A stretch of DNA of 64,000 nt from assembly GCF_003202035.1 (NCBI RefSeq), contig NZ_QJKC01000006.1:1-64000 (forward strand), in the 5' to 3' direction. The notes beneath the pieces are model-generated. The model ran no database searches and was not told the origin of the DNA. It saw nothing but the letters and a program-made list of their open reading frames with translations. The stretch's first letter is position 1. Each line of letters begins with the position of its first letter. Origin of the DNA: Aquitalea magnusonii (GTDB taxonomy: Bacteria > Pseudomonadota > Gammaproteobacteria > Burkholderiales > Chromobacteriaceae). Shown here piece after piece: positions 43,938 to 57,898 of this stretch. A program made the translations under genes and the position numbers.

Positions 43938-44738
43938 TCAGGGCTGCGCAGCCGGCTGATCCGCCTGGCCATGCAGCCAGCCGCGCGCCTTGTAGAAAAA
44001 AATCCCCAGCCACTCGCGCAAGGCAGAGTGGCACTCCTGCATGGCCCGGCCCGCAGGCAGATACCAGGCCAGCCCCCCGCCATCATAGCGGACAAAACCG
44101 GTGGGTGCGGGCAACACTTGCAAACCTTCCGCAGTAAAAAACGGCAAGGCACGGCGCAGATGCCAGCCCTGGCTGACCAGCACGATGCGCCCGATGCCAT
44201 CCTTTTTCAGCAGGCGGGCACTGTAGCGGGCATTTTCCAGCGTGGTATTGGACTGCATTTCCACCCAGCGCACCGGCAGGCCGTAATCCTGCTGCAAGGT
44301 ACGCGCCATCACCTCGCCTTCCGGCTCGCCGCCCAGCGGGGAGCCACCGGTCACCAGCAAGGGCAGCTGGCTGCGCCTTGCCAGCCAGGCGGCGTAGCGC
44401 AGGCGGCCGAGCGTATCGGCTGCGGGTTCGTTACGGCCATATTCGGGTGCCGGTTTCTTGCCGCCACCCAGCACCACGATGGCCTGCGCCTGCTGCCATT
44501 GACTGGCGGTGATGGGAGGATATTGCTCGAGACCGGCGCTCAGCCACATGGCCGTGCGCGGAATGGACAGGCCATAGGCCAGCAACAGGCCGCCCAGCAG
44601 CAGCAGCCAGCCGGCCAGCGGGCGCCTGCGCAACAGCAGCGCACCGGCCAGTATCGGCAGCATGAACAGCAGCGGCGGCAATAAAAAGGCCCCGAAGAGC
44701 TGGTGAACCAGTACTTCGGGGCTAATCGTTGCTGTCAT
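43938..44738 (-). CDS. YdcF/ElyC-like DUF218 membrane protein
   Basis: This 266-residue protein has two N-terminal membrane helices (about 12-32, 39-58) and a periplasmic DUF218 domain with IVVLGGGKKPAPEY, LLVTGGSPLGGEPEGE and LVSQGWHLRRA. The E. coli relatives ElyC and SanA affect cell-envelope integrity and lipid-carrier use. It starts 15 bases after livF, so is probably cotranscribed with the liv genes. Confidence 0.85.
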   Translation of the reverse strand: MTATISPEVLVHQLFGAFLLPPLLFMLPILAGALLLRRRPLAGWLLLLGGLLLAYGLSIPRTAMWLSAGLEQYPPITASQWQQAQAIVVLGGGKKPAPEYGRNEPAADTLGRLRYAAWLARRSQLPLLVTGGSPLGGEPEGEVMARTLQQDYGLPVRWVEMQSNTTLENARYSARLLKKDGIGRIVLVSQGWHLRRALPFFTAEGLQVLPAPTGFVRYDGGGLAWYLPAGRAMQECHSALREWLGIFFYKARGWLHGQADQPAAQP

Positions 44739-44753
44739 TGAAGACTCTTTTGC

Positions 44754-45464
44754 TTACTCGCCGAGGTAGGCGTTACGCACGCGTTCGTCGTCGAGCAATT
44801 CGCGCGCCGGACCACCCATGGTGATACGGCCGCTTTCCATCACATAACCGCGCTGCGACACTTCCAGGGCCAGCTTGGCGTTCTGCTCCACCAGCAGCAT
44901 GGTCACGCCTTCCTTGGCAATCATCTGGATGATTTCGAAAATCTTTTCCACGATGATCGGTGCCAGACCCATGGACGGCTCGTCCAGCAGCAAGAGCTTG
45001 GGCTTGGACAGCATGGCGCGGCCCATGGCCACCATTTGCTGTTCGCCACCGGACAGGGTGCCGGCCAGCTGCTTGTAACGCTCTTTCAGGCGCGGGAACA
45101 GCTCGTACACGCGTTCGATTTCGCTCTGGATCGCCGCCTTGTCATTGCGGTAGTAGGCGCCCATTTGCAGGTTTTCTTCCACGGTCAGCTTGCTGAAGAT
45201 GCCGCGACCTTCCGGCACCATCACCAGACCATGACGCACATAGTCATAGGAAGGAATGGTGCCGTTCAGCTTACCATCATAAGTGATGCTGCCACCGGAG
45301 GGCTTGACCATGCCGATCAGGGTTTTCAGGGTGGTGGTCTTGCCAGCGCCGTTGGCACCGATCAGGGTCACCAGTTCGCCCTGGTCAATATGGAAATCGA
45401 TCCCCTTGACAGCCTGGATGCCGCCGTAGGCCACTTGCAGGTTTTTAACTTCTAAGAGACTCAT
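44754..45464 (-). CDS. livF: branched-chain amino acid ABC transporter ATPase
   Basis: This 236-residue ATPase has Walker A GANGAGKTT (36-44), signature LSGGEQQMV and Walker B LLLLDEPSMG. The LivF-type end MGGPARELLDDERVRNAYLGE is present. It powers import of leucine/isoleucine/valine together with LivG and the LivHM permeases. Its ATG overlaps the livG stop (ATGA). Confidence 0.95.
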   Translation of the reverse strand: MSLLEVKNLQVAYGGIQAVKGIDFHIDQGELVTLIGANGAGKTTTLKTLIGMVKPSGGSITYDGKLNGTIPSYDYVRHGLVMVPEGRGIFSKLTVEENLQMGAYYRNDKAAIQSEIERVYELFPRLKERYKQLAGTLSGGEQQMVAMGRAMLSKPKLLLLDEPSMGLAPIIVEKIFEIIQMIAKEGVTMLLVEQNAKLALEVSQRGYVMESGRITMGGPARELLDDERVRNAYLGE

Positions 45465-46231
45465 GCGTGTGCCGCTCCCAAATAAGCCTCAATCACTTTC
45501 GGGTTTCTGCGTACTTCTTCCGGGATGCCTTCGGCAATCTTCTTGCCGTAGTCCAGCACCGCGATACGGTCACACAGGCCCATCATGAGCTTGACGTCGT
45601 GTTCAATCAGCAAAACCGTGGTGCCGCTCTTGGCAATCTTGCTCATCAGTTCCTTGAGCGACTCGGTTTCACGCGGGTTCATGCCGGCGGCCGGCTCGTC
45701 CAGTGCCAGCAGCTTGGGCTCGGTGGCCAGCGCACGGGCAATTTCCAGACGGCGCTGGTGGCCGTAGGACAGGTTGCGGGCACGCTCGTTGGCCACGTCG
45801 GTGATGCCAACGTATTCCAGCAGCTCCCAGGCCTTGTCGGTAATGGCCTGCTCTTCGGCACGGGTACGGCGGTCACGCAATACCGCGCCCAGCGCACCGG
45901 CCTTGGAACGGATGTGGCGACCCACCATCACGTTTTCCAGCGCGGTCATTTCGGCAAACAGGCGAATGTTCTGGAAGGTACGGGCAATCCCGGCTTCCAC
46001 CACGATGTGCGGCTTGGCCTGGAACAGGTTCTTGCCGTCGAAGGTGAAGGAGCCTTCGTCCGGCACGTACAGCCCGGTCAGCACGTTGAACAGGGTGGTC
46101 TTGCCGGCGCCATTGGGGCCGATCAGACCGTAGATCTCACCCTTGTTGATGGTGAGGCCGACGCCGCTCAGCGCGTGCAAGCCACCAAAACGCTTGTTGA
46201 TGCCTTCGATTTTCAGCAGTACTTCAGCCAT
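45461..46231 (-). CDS. livG: branched-chain amino acid ABC transporter ATPase
   Basis: This 256-residue ATPase has Walker A GPNGAGKTT, signature LSYGHQRRLEIARAL and Walker B LLALDEPAAGMNPRET, all typical of LivG. The C-terminus KVIEAYLGAAHA is also LivG-like. It sits directly between livM and livF. Confidence 0.95.
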   Translation of the reverse strand: MAEVLLKIEGINKRFGGLHALSGVGLTINKGEIYGLIGPNGAGKTTLFNVLTGLYVPDEGSFTFDGKNLFQAKPHIVVEAGIARTFQNIRLFAEMTALENVMVGRHIRSKAGALGAVLRDRRTRAEEQAITDKAWELLEYVGITDVANERARNLSYGHQRRLEIARALATEPKLLALDEPAAGMNPRETESLKELMSKIAKSGTTVLLIEHDVKLMMGLCDRIAVLDYGKKIAEGIPEEVRRNPKVIEAYLGAAHA

Positions 46232-46234
46232 GAC

Positions 46235-47317
46235 TTAACCTTTCTGCGCCGCCGCTTCTTTGGCGTCCTTGAACTCAGCCTTGCGGCGTTTGGACGGCAG
46301 CATGCCTTCCGGACGAACCAGCATCATCACCACCATGGCAATGCCGAACAGCAGCATGCGGGCATTTTCCGGGTCGATCAGCATGCGACCCATGGTCTTC
46401 ATCTGCAGCGGGCCAATCACGTCACGCAGGATTTCCGGCGCAATGGTCAGCACCACGGCCCCCAGGATCACACCGGCGATATTACCCATGCCGCCCAGTA
46501 CGATCATGGCCAGAATCATGATGGATTCGAGCAGGCTGAAGGATTCCGGCGAAACAAAGCCCTGGAAGGCAGAGAACAGGCCACCGGCCACACCACCGGA
46601 CAGCGCGCCCAGTGCAAAAGCCAGCAGCTTGATGTTGCGGATGTTGATGCCCATGGCGGAAGCCGCCACCTGGTCTTCACGCAGTGCCACCCAGGCACGG
46701 CCGATACGGGAGTGCTGCAGGCGGGAAGCCATGATCACCACCAGCACGGTCAGTACCAGGAACAGGTAGTAGTACAGGTAAACCGGCGGCAGGCTCAGGC
46801 CGAACAGGTTGATCGGACTGCCCAGATCGACACCCCCCACGTGGATGGGGTCGATCAGGTTGATCCCTTGCGGGCCGTTGGTGATGTTGATCGGCGCATT
46901 CAGGTTGTTCATGAAAATACGCACGATTTCACCGAAACCCAGCGTCACGATAGCCAGATAGTCACCCTTCAGGCGCAGTACCGGAGTACCGAGCAAAATG
47001 CCGAAGAAGGCGGCAAACAGCGCACCCAGCGGAATGGTGACATAGAAAGGCCAGTGAATGCCGAAGTGCGGCGAACCCAGCAGCGCGTAGGTGTAGGCAC
47101 CCACGGCATAGAAGGCGATGAAGCCCAGGTCGAGCAGGCCGGCAAAGCCCACCACGATGTTCAGGCCCAGCGCCAGCATCACGTACAACAGCGCAAAGTC
47201 GACGATACGTACCCAGGAATTACCCAGTGCGCCGCCTACCACGAAGGGCAGTACGCACAGGGCAATGCCGCAGGCAATGAACAGCCCGAGTTTTTTGGAA
47301 TCGAGTGCCTTGGTCAT
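46235..47317 (-). CDS. livM: branched-chain amino acid ABC transporter permease
   Basis: This 360-residue inner-membrane protein has about nine to ten helices and the LivM blocks LGLNIVVGFAGLLDLGFIAFYAVGAY and FGEIVRIFMNNL. The C-terminal part GGMGNIAGVILGAVVLT pairs with the ATPases. It starts 17 bases after livH, with GGGGGAGA upstream. Confidence 0.95.
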   Translation of the reverse strand: MTKALDSKKLGLFIACGIALCVLPFVVGGALGNSWVRIVDFALLYVMLALGLNIVVGFAGLLDLGFIAFYAVGAYTYALLGSPHFGIHWPFYVTIPLGALFAAFFGILLGTPVLRLKGDYLAIVTLGFGEIVRIFMNNLNAPINITNGPQGINLIDPIHVGGVDLGSPINLFGLSLPPVYLYYYLFLVLTVLVVIMASRLQHSRIGRAWVALREDQVAASAMGINIRNIKLLAFALGALSGGVAGGLFSAFQGFVSPESFSLLESIMILAMIVLGGMGNIAGVILGAVVLTIAPEILRDVIGPLQMKTMGRMLIDPENARMLLFGIAMVVMMLVRPEGMLPSKRRKAEFKDAKEAAAQKG

Positions 47318-47334
47318 ATTATTTCTCCCCCGGA

Positions 47335-48264
47335 TCAGGCACGGTCAGCCATCTTTTCGCCCAGCAAGCCGGACGGACGGAAAATCAGCACCAGGATCAG
47401 CACCATGAAGGCAAAGATGTCCTGATAGTTGGAACCCAGGAAACCACCGGTCAGCTGGCCGATATAGCCGGCACCCAGGCTTTCGATGATGCCCAGCAGG
47501 ATACCGCCGGCCACCGCACCACCCAGATTGCCGATACCACCCAGCACCGCAGCGGTAAACGCCTTCAGGCCGATCATGAAGCCCATGTAGTAGTGGGCTT
47601 GCGAGTAGTTGGTGGCAACCATCACACCGGCAATCGCGCCCAGGGCGGAACCCAGCATGAAAGTGGCGGAGATGATGGTGTTGACGTTCACACCCATCAG
47701 GCCGGCCACGCTCGGGTTCTGGCTGGTGGCACGCATGGCGCGGCCCAGCTTGGTTTTCTCCACGATCACCAGCAAGCCGGCCATCAGCACCACGCACAAC
47801 ACCACGATCATGACCTGCAGCTTGGTGATGCTGGCACCCATGATGCTGACGGTATCCGAGTTGAGAAGGTCAGGGAAAGGAATGTAGTTGCGGCCCCAGA
47901 TCAGGATGGCCACCTGTTGCAGCGTGATGGACAGACCGATCGCGGTAATCAGCGGGGCCAGACGTTGTGCGCCACGCAGCGGACGGTAGGCCACGCGCTC
48001 GATGACGAAACCGAGCAAGGCGCAAGCCGGAATGGCCACCAGCGTACCGATCAGTACGATGGCCCAGCCCGGCAGGTCTACGCCGGAATGCATCAGCGTA
48101 GAAACAACGGTAATGCATACCATGGCACCAAACATCACGACTTCGCCATGGGCGAAGTTGATGAGCCCCATGATCCCGTACACCATGGTGTAACCCAGCG
48201 CGATCAGCGCATAGATACTACCAAGTACCAGACCATTGAGGATCTGTTGGATAAAAATGTCCAC
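47335..48264 (-). CDS. livH: branched-chain amino acid ABC transporter permease
   Basis: This 309-residue permease begins DIFIQQILNGLVLGSIYALIALG and has INFAHGEVVMFGA, typical of LivH. The start codon is GTG at 48264. The ribosome-binding region AAAGGAGATCTCC includes the perfect palindrome GGAGATCTCC (48,268-48,277), which might limit translation. First gene of the liv operon; no LivK/LivJ binding-protein gene is present in the window. Confidence 0.95.
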   Translation of the reverse strand: MDIFIQQILNGLVLGSIYALIALGYTMVYGIMGLINFAHGEVVMFGAMVCITVVSTLMHSGVDLPGWAIVLIGTLVAIPACALLGFVIERVAYRPLRGAQRLAPLITAIGLSITLQQVAILIWGRNYIPFPDLLNSDTVSIMGASITKLQVMIVVLCVVLMAGLLVIVEKTKLGRAMRATSQNPSVAGLMGVNVNTIISATFMLGSALGAIAGVMVATNYSQAHYYMGFMIGLKAFTAAVLGGIGNLGGAVAGGILLGIIESLGAGYIGQLTGGFLGSNYQDIFAFMVLILVLIFRPSGLLGEKMADRA

Positions 48265-48999
48265 GTGGGAGATCTCCTTTGATTAAACGACCCAGCAGCT
48301 TGTAGGGCTTACCCTCTTCTTATGCCACCTGTAGTTGTATAGCCTGTCTTATCGAACCATTTTTCTGGTTTCTGTCTGACAGCCGCACGGATTATGCGTG
48401 TGGATTCAATCGACTGTCAATCTTAAAAACCAGCAAAAAACAGCCAAAAAGCAAATCATTTAAAAACTTTGCATGTTATTGATTTTATTGATTTTTTTCA
48501 GGACATAACGCTGCGCCGCAACAAGATAAAATTGGATATCTTCGCTGCGCCGCGCCACACCCGTCCAAGCATGCATTTTCACATTTTTGACATGTTTCCC
48601 CTTGATATTCTTCGTTTTCGAAAAGATATGTTCATTCATATTCCAAAGTGAACATAGAATTTTCGCAGTCATTCGAATGTATACAATCTTCGGGATACAA
48701 TCCAAAGCATGACACTAAGGCATGGCTGACGAGAAAATTCTCATGGCTGTGCAGTCATCCTGATGTTTCCATCGCGACAAAACCCACTCCACGCCCCCCT
48801 AGAGCAAAAGTCGGGCCAGATTTTTAGCCGGAAAAAGCCCGGCCCTGCCCCATAATGCGGCAGAAATCTCCCGGACGCCCCAAAAAGAATCCTGGGCGCA
48901 CCGCCGCAGCCATCCCACCGCCAGCGCCACCATGAACAAAGCCACCCGCAGGTGGCTTGGTTCGGCAGCAGAGGGGCGACAAATCTGCCACCCTGCCTG
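48265..48999. other. long intergenic region with AT-rich core
   Basis: About 730 bases between livH and astB, with both genes on the minus strand. The part from about 48,410 to 48,730 is much more AT-rich than the rest of the window, and includes the repeat GTATACAATC/GGATACAATC near 48,677-48,702. It probably holds the liv promoter. The short ORFs here have no family resemblance or ribosome-binding site. The astB-side part contains the terminator at 48,940. Confidence 0.5.
48940..48957 (-). terminator. terminator of the arginine succinyltransferase operon
   Basis: AGCCACC/GGTGGCT stem with TTTGTT following on the minus strand, 43 bases after the astB stop. Confidence 0.6.
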
Positions 49000-52834
<3,835 letters not shown>

Positions 52835-52845
52835 GCTGCTTCTCC

Positions 52846-53865
52846 TCAGCCTTGCTGCAAACCGACGACGCGCACCGTGTCGCCACTGGCCACACCCAGT
52901 GCCTGGGCTGCGTCGGGGTTGATGAAGGCCACACCGTCCACCACCGCCACCCGGATGGCTGCTGCGGCAAAGTCGCCTACCTGTTGATTGCATACCAGAT
53001 GCATGCTGGCCTGGGCCGGCAGGCTGGCGGCCACTTCCACCGGATAGCTGCGATTGCGCTCCAGCGTTTGCAGGCGGTCCAGCTCGGCAGTCAGCACCGC
53101 GCCGCCATCAAAGATGTCGATGTAGTTGTCGGCCTCGAAGCCCTCGGTGGTCAGCAACTGGCAGGGACGCTCAAAATTGGCGTGAATCTGGCCAATGGCA
53201 TTTTGCGCATCATCCGGCAGCAGCGGGACATAGATGGGGTAGCTGGGCATCAGCTCGGCAATAAAGGTTTTGCTGTGGCCGACAAAGGCCTGCTCCACCT
53301 GCAGGAAATCCATATTGAAGAAGCGGCGGCCAATGGCGTTCCAGAATGGCGACTGGCCGGCATCGTCGTGAATGCCCTGCATTTCGGCAATGATGCGGCG
53401 GCCAAAACGTGCGCGCGCCGTGGCGATGAACAGCAGGCGGGCACGGGACAGCAGTTCGGCGGCGACAGGCTCCAGCGCGGCATCGGCATAAAAGCCGCAC
53501 AGCTGCACCATGCCGGTAAGGTCGTGGCAGATGTTCAGCACATGCACGCGGTTGTTCACCTTGAGCGTGCGCGAGGCATGGACGAAGGTTTCGCTGCGGT
53601 AGCTGTAAAACGGCTCGTCAAAACCGGCACAGGCGCTGATGGAGGCCGTGCCCACCACTTCGCCGGCCGATTCCAGCACAAACATATAGTATTCGCTGCC
53701 GGTTTCTGCGGTGGCTTCAAACTCGAAGGACGATGAGGACTGCTGGATGCGTTCGAACAGCTTGTCCCGATTGTTGGGCAGGCTGGTCACACCAATGCCG
53801 CTGGCTACGGCCATTCTTTCGATGGCGGGCAAGTCGGCAGTGCGGACTGGGCGCACGATAAACAT
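52846..53865 (-). CDS. aruF: arginine N-succinyltransferase, alpha-type subunit
   Basis: This 339-residue AstA-family paralogue begins FIVRPVRTADLPAIERMAVASGIGVTSLP and shares the blocks AELMPSYPIYVPLLP and DIFDGGA with its neighbour; the two arose by duplication. The heterodimeric AruFG form is known from pseudomonads, while enterobacteria use one AstA. Strong GGGAGG before the ATG. It starts 107 bases after astC. Confidence 0.9.
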   Translation of the reverse strand: MFIVRPVRTADLPAIERMAVASGIGVTSLPNNRDKLFERIQQSSSSFEFEATAETGSEYYMFVLESAGEVVGTASISACAGFDEPFYSYRSETFVHASRTLKVNNRVHVLNICHDLTGMVQLCGFYADAALEPVAAELLSRARLLFIATARARFGRRIIAEMQGIHDDAGQSPFWNAIGRRFFNMDFLQVEQAFVGHSKTFIAELMPSYPIYVPLLPDDAQNAIGQIHANFERPCQLLTTEGFEADNYIDIFDGGAVLTAELDRLQTLERNRSYPVEVAASLPAQASMHLVCNQQVGDFAAAAIRVAVVDGVAFINPDAAQALGVASGDTVRVVGLQQG

Positions 53866-53972
53866 GGAAACCTCCCTCTGGGGGGTAAGCCGCTGCGCCG
53901 TATCACGGGCGCAGCCGTACCCGCAGCCGCGGAAAAACCGGGCTGCGGTGTCTCTTGCTGGGAAAAACAGGC

Positions 53973-55187
53973 TTACTTGGCGGCGACGAGTTCAGCCACG
54001 GCGGCATCAAAGCGCTGCAGGGCTTCGTCGATGTCGCGGTCTTCCACTACCAGTGACGGCGCCATGCGCACGACATTGACCCCGGCGACCAGCAGCAACA
54101 GCTGATGCTTGCTGGCGGCGTTGACGAAGTCCTTGGCACGGCCCGCATATTCATCCGTCAGCACGCAGCCCAGCAGCAGGCCCATGCCACGCACTTCCTT
54201 GAACACGTGGTATTTGGCATTGATGGCATTCAGGCCATCGCGCAGGCGCTGGCTCTTGGCGCGCACGCCATCCAGCACTTGCGGGGTATTGACGATTTCG
54301 ATCACCTTGAGGGCGACCGAGGCGGCCAGCGGGTTGCCGCCATAAGTGGTGCCATGGGTGCCGACCGAGAAGCTCTTGGCAATCTTGTCGGTGGTCAGCA
54401 TGGCGCCGATGGGGAAGCCGCCGCCCAGCGATTTGGCGCTGGACAGGATGTCCGGAGTCACGCCGTATTCCTGGTAGGCGTACAGCGAGCCGCTACGGCC
54501 GACGCCGGTTTGCACTTCGTCAAAGATCAGCAGGGCATTGTGCTGGTCGCACAGTTCGCGCGCAGCTTGCAGGAAAGCCTTGTCGGCCGGCAGCACACCG
54601 CCCTCGCCCTGCACCGGCTCGATCACCACGGCGCAGGTCTTGTCGGTGATGGCGGCCTTGAGCGAGTCGATATTGTTGAACTCGAAATGGTGGATGCCGG
54701 CCGGTACCGGGGCAAAGCCTTCGGTGTACTTGGGCTGGCCACCCACGCTCACGGTAAACAGGGTACGGCCGTGGAAGGAATTCTTGCAGGAAATGATTTC
54801 ATTCTTTTCCGGGCCGAAGTGGTCGGCAGCGTACTTGCGCGCCAGTTTGAAACAGGCTTCGTTGGCCTCGGCACCGGAGTTGCAGAAGAAGGCACGGTCG
54901 GCAAAGGTGGCGGCAGTCAGCGCGTGTGCCAGTTTCAGTACCGGCTCGTTGGTGAACACATTGGAGACATGCCACAGCTTGCCAGCCTGTTCGGTCAGCG
55001 CAGCCACCAGCTCCGGGTGGCAATGGCCCAGCGAATTCACGGCGATACCACCGGCCAGATCAATGAATTCACGACCATCCTGATCCCAGACGCGGGAGCC
55101 CAGGCCCTTGACCGGAATAAAAGCCGCCGGGCCGTAGTTGGGTACCATGACCTGGTCGAAATCAGCGCGGGTGATCGAATTGCTCAT
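53973..55187 (-). CDS. astC: succinylornithine/acetylornithine aminotransferase
   Basis: This 404-residue PLP aminotransferase has [34 protein letters not shown] with the PLP Asp, and the Lys in [16 protein letters not shown]. In this operon it turns succinylornithine into succinylglutamate semialdehyde; it may also serve arginine biosynthesis as AruC/ArgD does. First gene of the ast operon. Confidence 0.94.
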   Translation of the reverse strand: MSNSITRADFDQVMVPNYGPAAFIPVKGLGSRVWDQDGREFIDLAGGIAVNSLGHCHPELVAALTEQAGKLWHVSNVFTNEPVLKLAHALTAATFADRAFFCNSGAEANEACFKLARKYAADHFGPEKNEIISCKNSFHGRTLFTVSVGGQPKYTEGFAPVPAGIHHFEFNNIDSLKAAITDKTCAVVIEPVQGEGGVLPADKAFLQAARELCDQHNALLIFDEVQTGVGRSGSLYAYQEYGVTPDILSSAKSLGGGFPIGAMLTTDKIAKSFSVGTHGTTYGGNPLAASVALKVIEIVNTPQVLDGVRAKSQRLRDGLNAINAKYHVFKEVRGMGLLLGCVLTDEYAGRAKDFVNAASKHQLLLLVAGVNVVRMAPSLVVEDRDIDEALQRFDAAVAELVAAK

Positions 55188-55519
55188 CTTTATAGTTCCC
55201 TTCCTGCAGAGTCCTCCGCTTCTGCCTGCTGTCCTGGGCAGAAAACGGCATTGTTATGATTTAATACGCTTGAAATGATTCTAATCGAATCACCAAGCCA
55301 ACCCATATCCGGTTTGCGACATCAGCTTATAAAATTACTTGACCTATCTCAAAGCAGCCCCGTCAGCACAATTCCCATCATTTTCAAATACTTGCGGCAG
55401 ATTATAGCGCCAGCAGCGCCATAATCCGGCCTGGAAAGTCCATTTTCCCACTCAGCCCTGCGGCAATGGCGACATGCAACAACAGCTTGCCCGCCAGCAC
55501 GCCGCCGCACCACAGGCGT
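55188..55519. promoter_or_regulatory. upstream region of the ast operon with palindromes
   Basis: About 330 bases without a gene. GATTC-TAATC-GAATC (55,277-55,291) is a perfect inverted repeat in a TGAAAT...GAATCA context that might be an ArgR box. ATTATAGCGC...GCGCCATAAT (about 55,398-55,422) is a second, imperfect one. AT-rich sequence in 55,255-55,350 is suitable for the astC promoter. Confidence 0.4.
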
Positions 55520-55545
55520 AAAAAAGCCCGCATTGCTGCGGGCTT
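55520..55545 (-). terminator. Rho-independent terminator of pnp
   Basis: AGCCCGCA-TTGC-TGCGGGCT; on the minus strand it is followed by six T. It lies 23 bases after the pnp stop and ends the nusA-pnp cluster. Confidence 0.9.
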
Positions 55546-55567
55546 TCTTGTTGCCGATCAGGCAGGA

Positions 55568-57715
55568 TTACTGCTGGGTCTTCAGACCGAAGGAGTCGGC
55601 GGTTTCGCGCGCCACCTTGGATTCGTCTTCCAGCAGGGCCTTGATGGACAGGCGGATGCGACCGCGATCGTCCATTTCAATGGCCTTGACCTTCACAACC
55701 TGGCCTTCTTTCAGGTAGTCGGACACATTCTTGATACGCTCGTTGGCGATCTGCGAAATGTGTACCAGACCATCCTTGCCCGGCAGGATGGAAACGATGG
55801 CGCCGACATTGTTGTCGAGAATCTTCACCACGGTGCCTTCGTAGATCTTGCCTACTTCGACTTCAACGGTGATTTCTTCGATGCGCTTCTTGGCAGCCTC
55901 GGCGCCTTCACCGGAGATGGAGGCGATGGTGATGGTGCCATCTTCATCGATATTGATCTCGGTGCCGGTGTCCTTGGTGATGGAGCGGATGGTTTCGCCG
56001 CCCTTGCCGATCACTTCACGGATTTTCTCCGGGTTGATCTTCATCACGTACAGACGCGGGGCGTGGGCGGACAGCTCTTGCGGGCCTTCCACGGCTTCCT
56101 TCATCAGGCCCAGGATATGCTCGCGGCCTTCCTTGGCTTGCGCCAGGGCAACCTGCATGATTTCCTTGGTGATGCCCTGGATCTTGATGTCCATCTGCAG
56201 GGCGGTGATGCCTTCGGCAGTACCGGCCACCTTGAAGTCCATGTCGCCCAGGTGATCTTCATCACCCAGGATGTCGGTCAGCACGGCAAAGCGGTTGCCT
56301 TCCAGGATCAGACCCATGGCGATACCGGCCACGTGGGCCTTCAGCGGTACACCGGCGGACAGCAGCGACAGGCAGCCACCGCAAACCGAAGCCATGGAGG
56401 ACGAACCGTTGGATTCGGTGATTTCCGACACCACGCGCATGGAGTAACCGAATTCGGATTCCGGCGGCAGTACGGCCACCAGGGCACGCTTGGCCAGACG
56501 ACCGTGGCCGATTTCACGACGCTTCGGCGGGCCCATGCGGCCGGCTTCACCGGTGGAGTACGGCGGGAAGTTGTAATGCAGCATGAAGCGTTCGGTGTAT
56601 TCACCGGCCAGCGCGTCGATGATCTGCTCGTCCTGCTTGGTGCCCAGCGTGGTCACCACCAGACCCTGGGTTTCGCCACGGGTAAACAGGGCGGAACCGT
56701 GGGTACGCGGCAGCACGTTGCTGCGGATGCTGATCGGGCGCACGGTGCGGGTGTCGCGACCGTCGATACGCGGCTCGCCAGCCAGAATCTGGCCACGTAC
56801 GATCTCGGCTTCCAGACCCTTGAAGATGCCCTTGATTTCGTTGGCCAGCAGGGTGTCGGTTTCTTCGGTGATCAGCGCAGCCTTGACGTCGCTCCAGGCG
56901 TCGTTGATGGCCACGGTGCGGGCTTGCTTCTGGCGCAGGCGGAAGGCAGCGGCCAGCTTGTCACCGGCAATGCCACGCACCTGGGCGATCAGCTCTTCGT
57001 TCTTGGCCGGAGCGGCCCAGTCGAACATCACCGGATTGACTTCATCAGCCAGTTCGTTGATGGCCTTGATGGCAGCCTGCATCTGCTCGTGACCGAACAC
57101 CACGGCGCCCAGCATCACGGCTTCGGACAGTTCCTTGGCTTCGGATTCCACCATCAGCACGGCACGTTCGGTACCGGCAACCACCAGGTCCATTGCGGAG
57201 CCGGCCAGTTCGCTCTTGGTCGGGTTCAGGATGTATTCGCCATTGGCGTAACCCACACGGGCAGCACCGATGGGGCCGGCAAACGGCAGGCCGGAAATGG
57301 CCAGCGCAGCAGAAGCACCAATCATGGCCGGGATGTCGGAATCCACTTCCGGGTTCAGCGACAGCACGGTGGCCACGATCTGTACGTCGTGGTAGAAGCC
57401 TTCCGGGAACAGCGGGCGGATCGGACGGTCGATCAGGCGGCTGGTCAGCACTTCCTTCTCGGACTGCTTGCCTTCGCGCTTGAAGAAGCCACCCGGGATT
57501 TTACCGGCCGCGTAGGTACGCTCCAGGTAATCGACGGTCAGCGGGAAGAAATCCTGGCCCGGCTTGACATTTTTGCCACCGACAACGGTGACCAGAACTA
57601 CGGTTTCATCAACAGAAACAATAACGGAGCCGGAAGCCTGGCGCGCTACTTCGCCGGTTTCCAGGGTAACGGTCTGGTTACCATACTGAAACGATTTGGT
57701 AATTTTATTGAACAC
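55568..57715 (-). CDS. pnp: polyribonucleotide nucleotidyltransferase
   Basis: This 715-residue exoribonuclease/polymerase has two RNase PH domains (from [21 protein letters not shown], with [17 protein letters not shown] and [11 protein letters not shown]), then a KH domain ([16 protein letters not shown]) and an S1 domain at the C-terminus ([17 protein letters not shown]). It degrades mRNA 3' to 5' in the degradosome. I prefer the GTG at 57715 (AAGGGA before it), because the protein then begins [11 protein letters not shown] as in relatives; an ATG at 57748 would add 11 residues. Confidence 0.96.
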   Translation of the reverse strand: MFNKITKSFQYGNQTVTLETGEVARQASGSVIVSVDETVVLVTVVGGKNVKPGQDFFPLTVDYLERTYAAGKIPGGFFKREGKQSEKEVLTSRLIDRPIRPLFPEGFYHDVQIVATVLSLNPEVDSDIPAMIGASAALAISGLPFAGPIGAARVGYANGEYILNPTKSELAGSAMDLVVAGTERAVLMVESEAKELSEAVMLGAVVFGHEQMQAAIKAINELADEVNPVMFDWAAPAKNEELIAQVRGIAGDKLAAAFRLRQKQARTVAINDAWSDVKAALITEETDTLLANEIKGIFKGLEAEIVRGQILAGEPRIDGRDTRTVRPISIRSNVLPRTHGSALFTRGETQGLVVTTLGTKQDEQIIDALAGEYTERFMLHYNFPPYSTGEAGRMGPPKRREIGHGRLAKRALVAVLPPESEFGYSMRVVSEITESNGSSSMASVCGGCLSLLSAGVPLKAHVAGIAMGLILEGNRFAVLTDILGDEDHLGDMDFKVAGTAEGITALQMDIKIQGITKEIMQVALAQAKEGREHILGLMKEAVEGPQELSAHAPRLYVMKINPEKIREVIGKGGETIRSITKDTGTEINIDEDGTITIASISGEGAEAAKKRIEEITVEVEVGKIYEGTVVKILDNNVGAIVSILPGKDGLVHISQIANERIKNVSDYLKEGQVVKVKAIEMDDRGRIRLSIKALLEDESKVARETADSFGLKTQQ

Positions 57716-57854
57716 AGGGTATCCCTTAGTCAAAATATGTTTTTTCAAGCTGAAAACACAACGGGAACCCCTAAAAATTCAGACCGGCCGCGATCAAAAT
57801 TTCTAGAGGCTCCCCCCGTTGTCACAGTAATACAGCGTGCTTGAAGGCCAGCGT

Positions 57855-57885
57855 GAAAAAGTCGCAGACTTGCTGCGACTTTTTC
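57855..57885 (-). terminator. hairpin terminator between rpsO and pnp
   Basis: A 13-base perfect stem (GAAAAAGTCGCAG/CTGCGACTTTTTC) with a five-base loop lies 13 bases after the rpsO stop. It can end or limit rpsO transcripts before pnp, the usual arrangement. Confidence 0.9.
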
Positions 57886-57898
57886 AAACCTGAACCAA

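Noticed and set aside
48460-48705. 81-codon minus-strand frame in the AT-rich gap
   Set aside because: AT-rich DNA with basic, unstructured product, no ribosome-binding site and no family resemblance.
55466-57844. 792-codon open frame on the plus strand
   Set aside because: Antisense to pnp and its terminator, composition artefact.
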